A stretch of 64,000 nucleotides of DNA, taken from Pseudomonas reinekei (lineage in GTDB: Bacteria > Pseudomonadota > Gammaproteobacteria > Pseudomonadales > Pseudomonadaceae). The position numbers and the translations under genes are program-made. The first letter of the stretch is position 1. Every line of letters starts with the position of its first letter. The stretch spans positions 1 through 64,000 of the forward strand of contig NZ_MSTQ01000005.1 of the NCBI RefSeq assembly GCF_001945365.1. The letters are read 5' to 3'. The notes beneath the pieces are model-generated. The model was given only the letters and a program-made list of their open reading frames with translations. It did no database searches and was not told the origin of the DNA. Positions 20,670 through 31,443 of the stretch are shown piece after piece.

Positions 20670-21917
20670 TTAGCTCAGGCGCAGGCGGCTCGCGCCCACC
20701 AGCCAGCTGTAAATCAGATAAAGCACGACCGTCGCCAGCAACAGCAGGCCGCCCAGCGCGGTCGCCATGCCCCAGTTGATACTGGTGTTGGTGTAGAAGG
20801 CGACGAAGTAGCTGACCATTTGATCGTTCGGGCTGCCCAGCAACGCCGGGGTGATGTAGTAGCCGATGGCGAGGATGAACACCAACAGGCAACCGGCGCC
20901 GACACCGGCATAGGTCTGCGGGAAATACACCCGCCAGAAACTGGCGAATGGATGGCAACCAAGGGAAATCGCGGCGCGCATGTAGGTCGGCGAGATGCCT
21001 TTCATTACGCTGTAGATCGGCAGGATCATGAACGGCAGCAGGATGTGCACCATCGAGATGTAGACCCCGAGCCGGTTGAACACCAGCTCGATCGGCTTAT
21101 CGATGATGCCCATCGCCATCAGCCCGCTGTTGATCAGGCCTCCCGATTGCAGCAACACGATCCACGCCGCGACCCGTACCAGGATCGACGTCCAGAACGG
21201 CAACAGCACCAGGATCATCAGCAGGTTGCTCTGCCGCGAAGGCAGGTTTGCCAACAGGTAAGCCAACGGATACGCCAGCACCAGGCAGATCACGGTGATG
21301 ACCAGGCCCATCCAGAAGGTGCGGGCGAAGATGTCGAGGTAGATCGCCTGGTCCGGGGTGGCCGGGGCGATTTCGCCGAGGTCGTCGATGCGGTGATCGA
21401 CGGCCGCCAGCAAGTAGTACGGAGTGATGCTGCTGGTGTTGCGGCGCACCGCTTGCCAGTACGCCGGATCGCCCCAGCGCTCATCGAGTCCTTCCAGCGC
21501 TTCTTTATAAGAGGCCGGTTCAGTGGCGAGCGGCAAGGCGCGGGCGGTTTTGGTCAGCAGGCTGCGATAGCCGGCCAGTTCCATGTTCAGACGCTTGGAC
21601 AAATCGCCCAACGTTTGATTCTTGCGGGCTTCGGCGAGGTCTTCGGCCGCCGCTTTGTAAACCGGTTCAGCGGGCAGACCGCGGCCGTCCCAACTGGCGA
21701 TGGCGGACACCGTGCGCGGCATGCCGCCGACCACTTCCGGGTTGCCCACGCTTTTGTAGAGCAGCGCCACGATCGGCACCAGGAACACCAGCAACAGAAA
21801 AAGCACCAGCGGCGCGATCAGGGCCTGTGCCTTCCAGCGGTTGACCCGCTCGGCATGCTTGAGCCGCTGCTTCAAGGTGGGGTCAGTGCCCGCGTTGACG
21901 GGAACGGCGATAGCCAT
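20670..21917 (-). CDS. agtC: ABC transporter permease (PotB/AgtC type)
   Basis: Permease of 415 aa. After a first helix (about 35-55) there is an unusually long soluble region (about 60-195) before the transporter core, which has the EAA-type AAISLGCHPFASFWRVYFPQ loop. The ATG at 21917 (MAIAVPVNAG) has GGAG upstream; a GTG 45 nt further upstream is less likely. Pairs with the downstream permease. The long insert is larger than in E. coli PotB and is a feature of this subfamily. Confidence 0.75.
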   Translation of the reverse strand: MAIAVPVNAGTDPTLKQRLKHAERVNRWKAQALIAPLVLFLLLVFLVPIVALLYKSVGNPEVVGGMPRTVSAIASWDGRGLPAEPVYKAAAEDLAEARKNQTLGDLSKRLNMELAGYRSLLTKTARALPLATEPASYKEALEGLDERWGDPAYWQAVRRNTSSITPYYLLAAVDHRIDDLGEIAPATPDQAIYLDIFARTFWMGLVITVICLVLAYPLAYLLANLPSRQSNLLMILVLLPFWTSILVRVAAWIVLLQSGGLINSGLMAMGIIDKPIELVFNRLGVYISMVHILLPFMILPIYSVMKGISPTYMRAAISLGCHPFASFWRVYFPQTYAGVGAGCLLVFILAIGYYITPALLGSPNDQMVSYFVAFYTNTSINWGMATALGGLLLLATVVLYLIYSWLVGASRLRLS

Positions 21918-21975
21918 GGCGTACTCCGGAAATCTTTGATCGTTGCAGAGGTGACATATCACCTCGAACTTTTAA

Positions 21976-22066
21976 TGTGGGAGCGAGCCTGCTCGCGAAG
22001 GGGTCGGCACATCCGAAATCATTGCCGACAGTTCTAGCGCTTTCGCGAGCAGGCTCGCTCCCACAG
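21976..22066. repeat. Inverted REP pair inside the importer operon
   Basis: Arms at 21976-22000 and 22038-22066 form a long inverted repeat in the gap between the binding-protein gene and the first permease gene. As RNA it would fold into a stable stem-loop after the binding-protein cistron. Confidence 0.92.
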
Positions 22067-22076
22067 GGTCGTGCTT

Positions 22077-23120
22077 TTATTTCGCCGCCCAGGAATTGAA
22101 GCGCTGTTCCAGTTGCTCGCCGTTGTCAGCCCAGAAGCTGACGTCGATCTGCACCTGGTTGGCGATGTTTTCCGGGGTGGTCGGCATGTCTTTCAGGACA
22201 TCCTTGGCCAGCAACGGTACGGCTTGGGTGTTGGCCGGGCCGTAGGCGATGTTTTCCGAGTAAGTCTTCTGCTGCTGTGGCTGCACCGAGAAGGCGATGA
22301 ATTTCTTCGCCGCTTCGGCACGCTTGGCGTCCAGACCTTTTGGAATGGCCCACGCGTCGAAGTCGTAGATGCCGCCGTTCCACACCACTTTCAGGTTGCT
22401 TTCTTTCTGCACGGCAGCGATACGGCCGTTGTAGGCCGAGCTCATGACCACGTCACCGGAAGCGAGGTACTGCGGCGGTTGTGCGCCGGCTTCCCACCAC
22501 TGGATGTTCGGCTTGAGCTCATCGAGTTTCTTGAACGCGCGGTCCTGACCGTCCTTGCCGGCCAGCACTTTGTAGACGTCTTTGGGCGCAACGCCGTCGG
22601 CCATCAGTGCGAATTCCAGGGTGTACTTGGCGCCTTTACGCAGGCCACGCTTGCCCGGGAACTGCTTGGTGTCCCAGAAATCCGCCCAACTGGTCGGTGC
22701 GGTTTTCAGCTTGTCGGCGTTGTAGGCCAACACGGTCGACCACACGAAGAAGCCCACGCCGCATGGCTGGATGGCGCCCTTGACGTAATCTTCCGCCTTG
22801 CCGAACAGCGCCGGGTCCAGTTGCTCGAACATGTCTTCGTCGCAGCCACGGGACAGTTCTGGCGATTCAACCTCTACCAGATCCCAGGACACGCTTTTGG
22901 TGTCGACCATGGCCTTGACCTTGGCCATTTCACCGTTGTACTCGCCCGCCACGATTTTGCCGTTGCCCGCCGCTTCCCAGGGTGCGTAGAAGGCTTTGAC
23001 CTGCGCCGCCTTGTTCGCCCCGCCAAAGGACACCACGGTCAGGTCCGGGCCTGCAGCCATCGCGTGCGAGGCGCCGATCATGCCCATGACCAGAGCTGTG
23101 AATTTCAGGGATTTCAACAT
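22077..23120 (-). CDS. agtB: Periplasmic substrate-binding protein (PotD/AgtB type)
   Basis: 347 aa with a Sec signal peptide (MLKSLKFTALVMGMIGASHA-MAA, cleavage near 20-23) and a mature bilobed binding protein beginning GPDLTVVSFGG. It belongs to the polyamine-type cluster D binding proteins. I chose the ATG at 23120, preceded by GGAG; the frame is open to 23375 but overlaps the ATPase gene. The ligand is probably a small omega-amino acid (4-aminobutyrate or 5-aminovalerate) by analogy with PA0604. Confidence 0.78.
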   Translation of the reverse strand: MLKSLKFTALVMGMIGASHAMAAGPDLTVVSFGGANKAAQVKAFYAPWEAAGNGKIVAGEYNGEMAKVKAMVDTKSVSWDLVEVESPELSRGCDEDMFEQLDPALFGKAEDYVKGAIQPCGVGFFVWSTVLAYNADKLKTAPTSWADFWDTKQFPGKRGLRKGAKYTLEFALMADGVAPKDVYKVLAGKDGQDRAFKKLDELKPNIQWWEAGAQPPQYLASGDVVMSSAYNGRIAAVQKESNLKVVWNGGIYDFDAWAIPKGLDAKRAEAAKKFIAFSVQPQQQKTYSENIAYGPANTQAVPLLAKDVLKDMPTTPENIANQVQIDVSFWADNGEQLEQRFNSWAAK

Positions 23121-23164
23121 TGATATTGTTCTCCACGTGCAGGGTTGGTGAAGCAGAAGGGCGA

Positions 23165-24289
23165 TCAGTTCGCCTCTAGAAGTGGGTCGAGCGCACGAAC
23201 GTGTTCGACCTGCCAGCCAAGCGGTACCACATCGCCGACCGCCAGCCCTGGATCGAGCTCGGCAATCGGCTGTTTCACGAAGAAGTCGGTCTTGCCGCAG
23301 ACTTCCAGGCGAACCCGGACGTGGTCGCCCAGATAGATGAATTCCGCCACCCTTCCCGAGAAGCGGTTGACGCACGACTCGCTGGAACCATTGAGGCTCA
23401 CGCGCTCCGGGCGAATAGACAAGGTGACGGGTTCGCCGGTCCGGCCGACGTTGACCGCCAAGGCTTCCACCTTTTCACCGCGACTCAGTTCCACGAGGCA
23501 ACGGTCGCCGGTCTGGCTGTGCAGACGGCCATTGAGGCGGTTGTTCTCACCGATGAAGTTGGCGACGAAAGTGTTTTTCGGCTCTTCGTAGAGGGTGCGC
23601 GGCGGCGCGATCTGCTGGATTTCGCCTTGATGGAACACCGCCACCCGGTCGGACATGGTCAGGGCTTCACCCTGGTCATGGGTCACGTAGACCACGGTCA
23701 CGCCGAGACGCTGGTGCAGGTGTTTGATTTCCATCTGCATGTGTTCACGCAGTTGTTTGTCGAGGGCGCCGAGGGGTTCGTCCATCAAGACCAGTTGCGG
23801 TTCGAACACCAGGGCGCGCGCCAGTGCCACACGCTGCTGCTGACCACCGGACAGCTGCGCCGGGTAGCGCTGGGCGAACGCATCGAGCTGCACCATGCTC
23901 AGGACTTTTTTGACCTTGTCGCTGACGTCGCTTTTATTCAGCCCGCGAACGGTCAGCGGGAAGGCCAGGTTCTCGGCGACGGTCATGTGCGGGAACAACG
24001 CGTAATTCTGGAACACCATGCCGATATCACGCTTGTGCGGCGGCACGTTGTTGATGGAGCGCCCGGCCAGCAGGATTTCACCCGCGGTCGGTGTTTCGAA
24101 GCCGGCGAGCATCATCAGGCTGGTGGTCTTACCGGAGCCGGACGGCCCGAGCAAAGTGAGGAATTCGCCTTTGCGAATGTCCAGGTTGAGGTCTTTGACG
24201 ATCAGGTTTTCGCCGTCGTAGCTCTTCTGCACTCCACGAAAGCTGACCAGAACATCATTGGCCCCTGCACTTGAATCGACCTGGCTCAT
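23165..24289 (-). CDS. agtA: ABC transporter ATP-binding protein (PotA/AgtA type)
   Basis: Energises the importer. 374 aa: Walker A GPSGSGKTTS (about 49-58), Q-loop in GMVFQNYALFPHM, signature LSGGQQQRVALARA, Walker B LVLMDEP, and a C-terminal TOBE-type region (LSIRPERVSL). The ATG at 24289 has AGG 8 nt upstream; a GTG six bases earlier is less well placed. First gene of the agtABCD-like operon. Confidence 0.82.
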   Translation of the reverse strand: MSQVDSSAGANDVLVSFRGVQKSYDGENLIVKDLNLDIRKGEFLTLLGPSGSGKTTSLMMLAGFETPTAGEILLAGRSINNVPPHKRDIGMVFQNYALFPHMTVAENLAFPLTVRGLNKSDVSDKVKKVLSMVQLDAFAQRYPAQLSGGQQQRVALARALVFEPQLVLMDEPLGALDKQLREHMQMEIKHLHQRLGVTVVYVTHDQGEALTMSDRVAVFHQGEIQQIAPPRTLYEEPKNTFVANFIGENNRLNGRLHSQTGDRCLVELSRGEKVEALAVNVGRTGEPVTLSIRPERVSLNGSSESCVNRFSGRVAEFIYLGDHVRVRLEVCGKTDFFVKQPIAELDPGLAVGDVVPLGWQVEHVRALDPLLEAN

Positions 24290-24527
24290 ACCCACACCTT
24301 TGTTGTTGATGACTGCTGTGGACTAAGCCTAGTGGACGCCAGGACCTGCGCAAATCGGGGCGCAGGAGAGATTCGCCTCAGCCGGATGGAAGTTTGGGGG
24401 TAGGGATTGCCCTACAAGGATGGCGCGTTCTGACAAACGCAGCGGCAATCTGTTGGCTGCAAGCGGCAGGAACCGGTAGAGGCAGCATGGGAAAGCATGT
24501 CGCAATTGGACATGCACTAAACACCCG

Positions 24528-24552
24528 GTGCGGGAGCGAGCCTGCTCCCACA
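24528..24552. repeat. Single, degenerate REP element
   Basis: GTGCGGGAGCGAGCCTGCTC followed directly by CCACA: one REP arm with the other side collapsed, in the 280-bp gap between the ATPase gene and the response regulator gene. Nothing else recognisable is in that gap. Confidence 0.6.
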
Positions 24553-24569
24553 ATGGACAATGGGGGCTT

Positions 24570-25199
24570 TCAGAGAAGTTTGTGTTCCATCGCGTATTTC
24601 ACCAACTCGGCCAGCGAGGTGATATTGAGTTTCTGCATCAGCCGCGCCTTGTGGGTACTGATGGTCTTGCTGCTCAGGGCCAGTTGCTGGGCGATGTCGT
24701 TGACGTTGGCGCCTTGGGCCAGACGTTCGAACACGGAAAACTCACGCTCTGACAGCAGCGAGTGCAACGGGCGCGAATCGGTCAGGCCGACCTCAAAGAC
24801 CATGCGATCGGCCAGGTCAGGATCGATATAACGCCCACCCGCCGCCACCCGGCGAATGGCCGTTAGCAACAGCGCCGGATCGCTGTCCTTGGTGGCATAT
24901 CCGGCAGCCCCGACTTTCAACGCCCGAGCGGCCATTTGCGCTTCGTCATGCATCGACAGCACCAGGATCACCGGTGGATTGTTCAGTGCACGAATCCGCG
25001 GAATCGCTTCCAGGCCATTCACACCCGGCATGGAGATATCCAGCAACACCACCTCGCAGGGCACATGCCGCAACGTTTCGAGCAATTGCTCACCATTGCT
25101 CGCCTCCCCCACCACCAGCAAATCCTTGGCCAGGCCAATCAATTGCTTGATGCCTTCGCGGACGATGGTGTGGTCTTCGGCTACCAGTACACGGATCAC
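24570..25199 (-). CDS. agtR: LuxR/NarL-family response regulator (AgtR-like)
   Basis: 209 aa. Receiver domain with the acidic pocket (VLVAEDHT), phosphoacceptor Asp in VVLLDISMPGVNG and conserved Lys in YATKDSDP. The C-terminal LuxR-type HTH has REFSVFERLAQGANVNDIA and SSKTISTHKARLMQKL. The start is a GTG at 25199 with GGAG 6 nt upstream. Partner of the kinase gene just upstream. By synteny it is PA0601 (AgtR), reported to regulate omega-amino acid uptake. Confidence 0.82.
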   Translation of the reverse strand: MIRVLVAEDHTIVREGIKQLIGLAKDLLVVGEASNGEQLLETLRHVPCEVVLLDISMPGVNGLEAIPRIRALNNPPVILVLSMHDEAQMAARALKVGAAGYATKDSDPALLLTAIRRVAAGGRYIDPDLADRMVFEVGLTDSRPLHSLLSEREFSVFERLAQGANVNDIAQQLALSSKTISTHKARLMQKLNITSLAELVKYAMEHKLL

Positions 25200-25223
25200 G
25201 TTCTTCTCCAGATTCAAGATCTA

Positions 25224-25301
25224 TCGTGAGCAGGCTCACTGCCACAGGGGATTTGTGAACGACTCACATTCAGTGTGGGAGCGAGCCTGCTCGCGAAGGC
25301 G
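25224..25301. repeat. Inverted REP pair between agtS-like and agtR-like genes
   Basis: A degenerate left arm (25224-25246, with CACTGCC instead of CGCTCCC) and a perfect right arm (25274-25301) in inverted orientation. It splits the two-component pair. Confidence 0.82.
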
Positions 25302-25324
25302 TCTGCACAGACACCAAAAAGCCA

Positions 25325-27721
25325 TCAGGCCTGATCCAACGGCACTCGCACACTCAGGGTGGTGCCCTCCCCCGGCTCACTCTCGAGCGACAACTCACCG
25401 CCCATGATCAACACCCGCTCGCGCATGCCGACCACGCCGAAGGATGTCGGCCTGCCAGCTTTGGTGACAAATCCTACGCCATCATCGCTGACCGTCAGGC
25501 ACAACTCGTCGCCTTCAAGGGTAAGCGTCAGTTCAACAGTATGCGCCTGGGCGTGGCGCATGACATTGGTCAAGGCTTCCTGAAGGATTCGAAACAGACC
25601 GATTGCCTTGGCGTCGCTGAGCATCGGCAAATTGTCCGGTACCTGCACCAGGCATGGGATCTGCGTGCGCGCCTCGAAGCGCCGGGCCTGCCATTCAATG
25701 GCCGAGGCGATCCCCGCATCGAGAATCGGCGGACGCAATGCCGTCGCCACATCGCGGACCAGCTGGAACAGCTGGGCGATCAAACGCTTCATGCTGTTCA
25801 GGCGCTCGTTCAAACCAGGGTCAAGGTGCGCGTAGGCCAGCTCGCACATCGACGTTTCCAGCTTCAACACGGTCAGCATCTGCCCCAATTCGTCGTGAAC
25901 TTCCCGGGCAATGCGCGCCTTTTCCTCTTCGCGCACGCTCTCCAGGTGCGCCGACAATTCCCGCAACTGCGCCCGGGAGCTGGCCAGTTCCAATTCGATG
26001 CGCTTGCTCTCACTGATGTCCCAGACGATGCCGTCCCAGACGTAGGCGCCGTCCTCCAGTTGGCGGGTGATCGCCTTGATTTCCGCCCAGCGCTGTTCGC
26101 CCTGACGCGTAAGAATCCGCCCTTGCCAGGACCAGTCGCTGTCGGTGTCCAGGGCATGATCCTGGGTCTGGTGATAACTCGCCTTGTCGTCCGGATGCAC
26201 CAGACTGCGCAAGCCTTTGTCGCGATGGGCCAGGGTCGCCGGCGAGTAACCCACCAGACTCTCGCTGCCTTCGCTGATGTAGGCAAAGTCGATTTGGCCT
26301 GTCACCGGCGCCCGCTCCAGACGAAAGACCAAGCCTGGCACATTCGCCGCAATCCCTTGCAGCCGCGCCTCACTTTCCTGCAACGCTGCCAGGGCGCGGC
26401 GCCGCTCGGTGACATCGGTGAGGTAGACCACCAGGTATTCGCCATCGCGAAAGCGCAGGAAGCTCAGCGACACATCGGCGGGCAGGATGCTGCCGTCGGC
26501 CCGCAGGCAATTGGTTTCGAAACTTTGCGGCGACTCGTCGCTGGCCCTGGCGCGCTTCCACAGGTTCAGCCAGCGATCCATGTGCAGGCCGGGTTCGAAG
26601 TCGATCAACGGGCGATCGATGATCCCGCCCGATGGATAGCCGAGCATGGTTTCGGCGGCGCGGTTGGCGTAGCGCACGTGGCTGTCCCAATTGACCCAAA
26701 GGATGCCGACGGTGCTTTGATCGATGGAAAACTGGGTCAGTCGTAGCGCTTCTTCACTGGCGGCGCGCAAGGCAATGTCGGCTTGAGCGGCCGACAGTCG
26801 CTGCTCGAGGCTGTGCTGCTGACGGCGCTGCCAGAGCACGATCGCCATGCTGCTCAGCGCCACAACCAACAACAGCAGGCAGAGGTTCTGCCAGAACCCG
26901 GGGGACTCAGTCAGCCGCGGGTACTTGGGTTGCAGCCACTGGTTGTGCAAGGTTTCCAGATCCTTGGCCGGAATCGCCCGCAACGCACTTTCGACGATGC
27001 CGGCCAGTTCCGGTTTGTCGCGCCGCGTCGCCACCCGCAGCAATTGCGGTAGACCGATGTCACCCACCACCACCAATCCGGCGAATTCCGGCTCGACCGA
27101 CAGGCGCCCCAATTGCGCCTCATCGACCACGGCGTAGCCAGCTTGCTGGCTCAACAACAATTGCAGTGCCTGACGCTCCATCGGCACGCCCTGAAGGTTC
27201 AGATGCGGATAGTTGCCACGCAGGTAGTCGGCAGTCGCGCTGGGCATTCGCACGGCCACGCGAGTCTGGCTGTCGAGTTTTTCCAGCTCTACTGCACCGG
27301 TGCTTTTCTGGTCGCTGACGACCAGTTGCGGCACTCGCATGTACGGATCGGAAAACTGCCAGAGGCGCAGACCTCCAGGCGTCTGGCTAAGCCCCGGGGC
27401 GATGTCGATTTCACCCGCACGCGCGGCGGCTTCCAGCTGTTCAAGATCAGGAAAGTTGCGCCAGCTCAGCTCGACGTTGAGCGACTTGGCCAGCCATTTC
27501 ATCAACTCGACATTGGCCCCGGACAGACGCTGCAAGCGGCGATCGTATTGAGCGTAGGGCGCCTGCAACACCAGCCCGACACGCAATTCGCCCTGCTGTG
27601 CAAGCCATTGTTGCTGGGCGGCGGACAGTGCCGCGACGTGGGCCGGAGGCGCGGCCGCCGCCCAGCCCATCAAGGGAAACCACAACCAGCCGATAACCCA
27701 CAGGCAGCGAAAACGCATCAT
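25325..27721 (-). CDS. agtS: Sensor histidine kinase with periplasmic binding-protein domain (AgtS-like)
   Basis: 798 aa. A signal peptide/first helix is followed by an SBP_bac_3 ligand-binding domain (about 35-265) facing the periplasm, one membrane helix (about 282-300, LCLLLLVVALSSMAIVLW), two PAS regions (about 330-580), and a HisKA_3 dimerisation/phosphoacceptor box (IAREVHDELGQML) with an HATPase_c domain (DDGVGF, GVVGMRERV). Start taken at the first of two adjacent ATGs (27721), just after GAGAG. Probably senses an amino acid and signals to the neighbouring NarL-type regulator. Homologue of PA0600 by synteny. Confidence 0.8.
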   Translation of the reverse strand: MMRFRCLWVIGWLWFPLMGWAAAAPPAHVAALSAAQQQWLAQQGELRVGLVLQAPYAQYDRRLQRLSGANVELMKWLAKSLNVELSWRNFPDLEQLEAAARAGEIDIAPGLSQTPGGLRLWQFSDPYMRVPQLVVSDQKSTGAVELEKLDSQTRVAVRMPSATADYLRGNYPHLNLQGVPMERQALQLLLSQQAGYAVVDEAQLGRLSVEPEFAGLVVVGDIGLPQLLRVATRRDKPELAGIVESALRAIPAKDLETLHNQWLQPKYPRLTESPGFWQNLCLLLLVVALSSMAIVLWQRRQQHSLEQRLSAAQADIALRAASEEALRLTQFSIDQSTVGILWVNWDSHVRYANRAAETMLGYPSGGIIDRPLIDFEPGLHMDRWLNLWKRARASDESPQSFETNCLRADGSILPADVSLSFLRFRDGEYLVVYLTDVTERRRALAALQESEARLQGIAANVPGLVFRLERAPVTGQIDFAYISEGSESLVGYSPATLAHRDKGLRSLVHPDDKASYHQTQDHALDTDSDWSWQGRILTRQGEQRWAEIKAITRQLEDGAYVWDGIVWDISESKRIELELASSRAQLRELSAHLESVREEEKARIAREVHDELGQMLTVLKLETSMCELAYAHLDPGLNERLNSMKRLIAQLFQLVRDVATALRPPILDAGIASAIEWQARRFEARTQIPCLVQVPDNLPMLSDAKAIGLFRILQEALTNVMRHAQAHTVELTLTLEGDELCLTVSDDGVGFVTKAGRPTSFGVVGMRERVLIMGGELSLESEPGEGTTLSVRVPLDQA

Positions 27722-27794
27722 CGAACTCTCACACACTGACAAATACTGACCAACCCATTAGGCTGCCGGAATCACTTCTGGCCTGGAATAACCG

Positions 27795-28787
27795 ATGCCC
27801 CCTGTCTACCGCCTGGCACTGCCAGCATTGTGCCTGTCGCTGATCCTGCCATGCGCTTTTTCCGTCGAGGCTGCCGACCCGGCACCTGCCGCCGCCGAGC
27901 AACCCGCGCAGGAAAAGCCGCTTGAACGCCAGCCATTGCCTGAGCGTAGTCAGGAAGAAGCGACTGCACTCGAACGAAAAATCCCTGCCCAGGAGCAGCA
28001 ACAACTGCAAGCGGGTAGTGACACGTTCCTCGCCTTGTGGAAACCGGCCAATACCGCCGAACCGAAAGGCGCGGTGATTATCGTCCCGGGCGCTGGCGAA
28101 ACCGTTGACTGGCCGCAAGCAATCGGTCCGTTACGCCGCCAGTTGCCCGACGCGCAATGGAGCAGCCTGAGTATCACCTTGCCGGACGTGCAAAGCGATG
28201 CCATGGCGCCACGCGTCGCCGAAATACCACTGACGCCGATAACGCCGGACGTCGGCAACAAAGACGCGACCACCGCCGCCCCCATTGAGCAGGCCGCGGG
28301 GGGTGAAGCGGAAGTGGCTGACAAACCCGTCGCGGAAACCGCTGAGGAGCGCTCCAAGGCTGACGCCGAGCGAATCTTCTCCCGCATCGATGCGGCAATT
28401 GCGTTTGCCGAACAGCAGAGCGCTCGCAGCATTGTCGTATTGGGGCATGGCACCGGCGCCTATTGGGCCGCGCGGTATTTGAGCGAAAAGCAGCCATCGC
28501 AGGTCGAACGCTTCGTCATGGTCGCCGCGCAAACACCTGGGCAAGCGAAACCCGAACTGGACGAACTCGCACCAATGCTCAAGCTCCCCACAGCCGACAT
28601 TTTCTACATGGACAAGCCGCTGGACCGCAACGCGGCTTTGGCGCGCTTGCAGACCAGCAAACGCTTGAAGACTTCGGCGTTCAGCCAGGTGTCGCTCAAG
28701 GCGCTGCCGGGCGACAGCAAGGCGCAGCAGGAACAACTGGTTCGCCGGGTGCGGGGCTGGTTGAATCCGCAGAATGCGGCGAATTGA
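27795..28787 (+). CDS. DUF3530 alpha/beta-hydrolase-like secreted protein
   Basis: 330 aa with a signal peptide (LALPALCLSLILPCAFSVEA). The mature part has an alpha/beta-hydrolase-like fold: the GAVIIVPGAGETVDWP strand-loop and a nucleophile-elbow-like VVLGHGTGAYWAARYL in which the usual Ser is replaced by Thr (GHGTG). Between them is an acidic low-complexity insert (about 135-190). Loss of the serine nucleophile argues against ordinary esterase activity. Family role unknown. Confidence 0.7.
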   Translation: MPPVYRLALPALCLSLILPCAFSVEAADPAPAAAEQPAQEKPLERQPLPERSQEEATALERKIPAQEQQQLQAGSDTFLALWKPANTAEPKGAVIIVPGAGETVDWPQAIGPLRRQLPDAQWSSLSITLPDVQSDAMAPRVAEIPLTPITPDVGNKDATTAAPIEQAAGGEAEVADKPVAETAEERSKADAERIFSRIDAAIAFAEQQSARSIVVLGHGTGAYWAARYLSEKQPSQVERFVMVAAQTPGQAKPELDELAPMLKLPTADIFYMDKPLDRNAALARLQTSKRLKTSAFSQVSLKALPGDSKAQQEQLVRRVRGWLNPQNAAN

Positions 28788-28802
28788 TAGAGCGCGTCGC
28801 CC

Positions 28803-28826
28803 CCATCGCTGGCAAGCCAGCGATGG
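28803..28826. repeat. REP-like palindrome of a second class
   Basis: A perfect 11-bp stem (CCATCGCTGGC / GCCAGCGATGG) with a 2-nt loop between convergent genes. A short palindrome of the CGCTGGCAAGCCAGC kind common in Pseudomonas; it may also terminate transcription, though no T tract follows. Confidence 0.65.
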
Positions 28827-28856
28827 CGCCATTGAAAACAACACCTGACTGTCCTG

Positions 28857-29624
28857 CTAGCGAAAATCCCGCCGCTGCCGAATCAACGTATAGGCACTGT
28901 GCAATTCCCGGGTTTTCTCGGTGGCTTCACGCACCTGCGACACCGTTGCCCCACTGCCGGCAATCTTGTCCGGGTGATGGCGGCTGAGCAGGCGTCGGTA
29001 GGCACGTTTGATCTGTTCCGGCTCCGTGGTAGCCGACACGCCCAGCAACCGCAAGGCATCCTGATAGCTTGTAACGCTGTTACCCAGCGGACGTTTCTGC
29101 GGCTCGTAGTCATGGGCCAACGCCTGGACCTGATGAGTCGTCCAGCCCAGCCATTTGCCCCATTGAGCAAGCAGTGCGCGCTCCTGATGACCGGCGCGAC
29201 CATCGGCCCAGACCATCCGCCAACAGGCGCGCAAGACACCTTCGGCCGCGTGGGGTTGATTGCTCAACCGGCGTAGATAACCGCGCAAGCGGTCGTTACC
29301 CGACTTGCCACGATTGAACGCGGCAATCGCCCGCCGCCGGGACGGTTCGTTCATTTCCAGCGCAAGCATTTCCTGGCGCGCCTGCTGGATATGACCGTCG
29401 ACCACCCGCCCGTCGCACTTGGCCAACCTGCCGAGCAACACGAACAGCAGTTCATCATTGCGCAGTGCCGGACGACCGCCGAGCTTTTCCCGCAAATGCG
29501 CCCAGCTCTGCAAGTGCAGGCGCCGATCCAGCGCCTGCCCCAACAAAGCTCCGAGCATGGCCCCCGGAATGCTGGCAATGGCAAAACCCGCTCCGGCTCC
29601 GATCAGAGTCCCTGGCCACAGCAC
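28857..29624 (-). CDS. djlA: DjlA-like membrane J-domain co-chaperone
   Basis: 255 aa from a GTG at 29624, one base after the murU stop. One N-terminal glycine-zipper-type membrane segment (LIGAGAGFAIASIPGAMLGA) is followed by a TerB-like helical domain (about 50-170) and a C-terminal J domain with the HPD motif in LLSRHHPDKIAG. It would stimulate DnaK at the inner membrane. The frame extends 60 nt into murU but the start there would lack a Shine-Dalgarno. Confidence 0.82.
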   Translation of the reverse strand: MLWPGTLIGAGAGFAIASIPGAMLGALLGQALDRRLHLQSWAHLREKLGGRPALRNDELLFVLLGRLAKCDGRVVDGHIQQARQEMLALEMNEPSRRRAIAAFNRGKSGNDRLRGYLRRLSNQPHAAEGVLRACWRMVWADGRAGHQERALLAQWGKWLGWTTHQVQALAHDYEPQKRPLGNSVTSYQDALRLLGVSATTEPEQIKRAYRRLLSRHHPDKIAGSGATVSQVREATEKTRELHSAYTLIRQRRDFR

Positions 29625-29625
29625 G

Positions 29626-31313
<1,688 letters not shown>

Positions 31314-31443
31314 TGCAAGGGTCTCCGACGGCGCTAGCCGTCAAGCGGGTCATGCTTTATTATCCAGCATCTTTTTCAGACCATCGAGAGGCGTGCGGCC
31401 CACACCGCGGGCAGATGGCACGCAGGAAGCCCGGACTAATAAG

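Noticed and set aside
19839..22037. A 732-codon open frame antisense to the two permease genes.
   Set aside because: Composition is dominated by His, Gln, Arg and Asp, typical of antisense translation of membrane proteins.
12651..25301. Regularly recurring GTGGGAGCGAGCCTGCTC repeats that might suggest a CRISPR array.
   Set aside because: Copies are kilobases apart, mostly in inverted pairs, without uniform spacers; these are REP elements.
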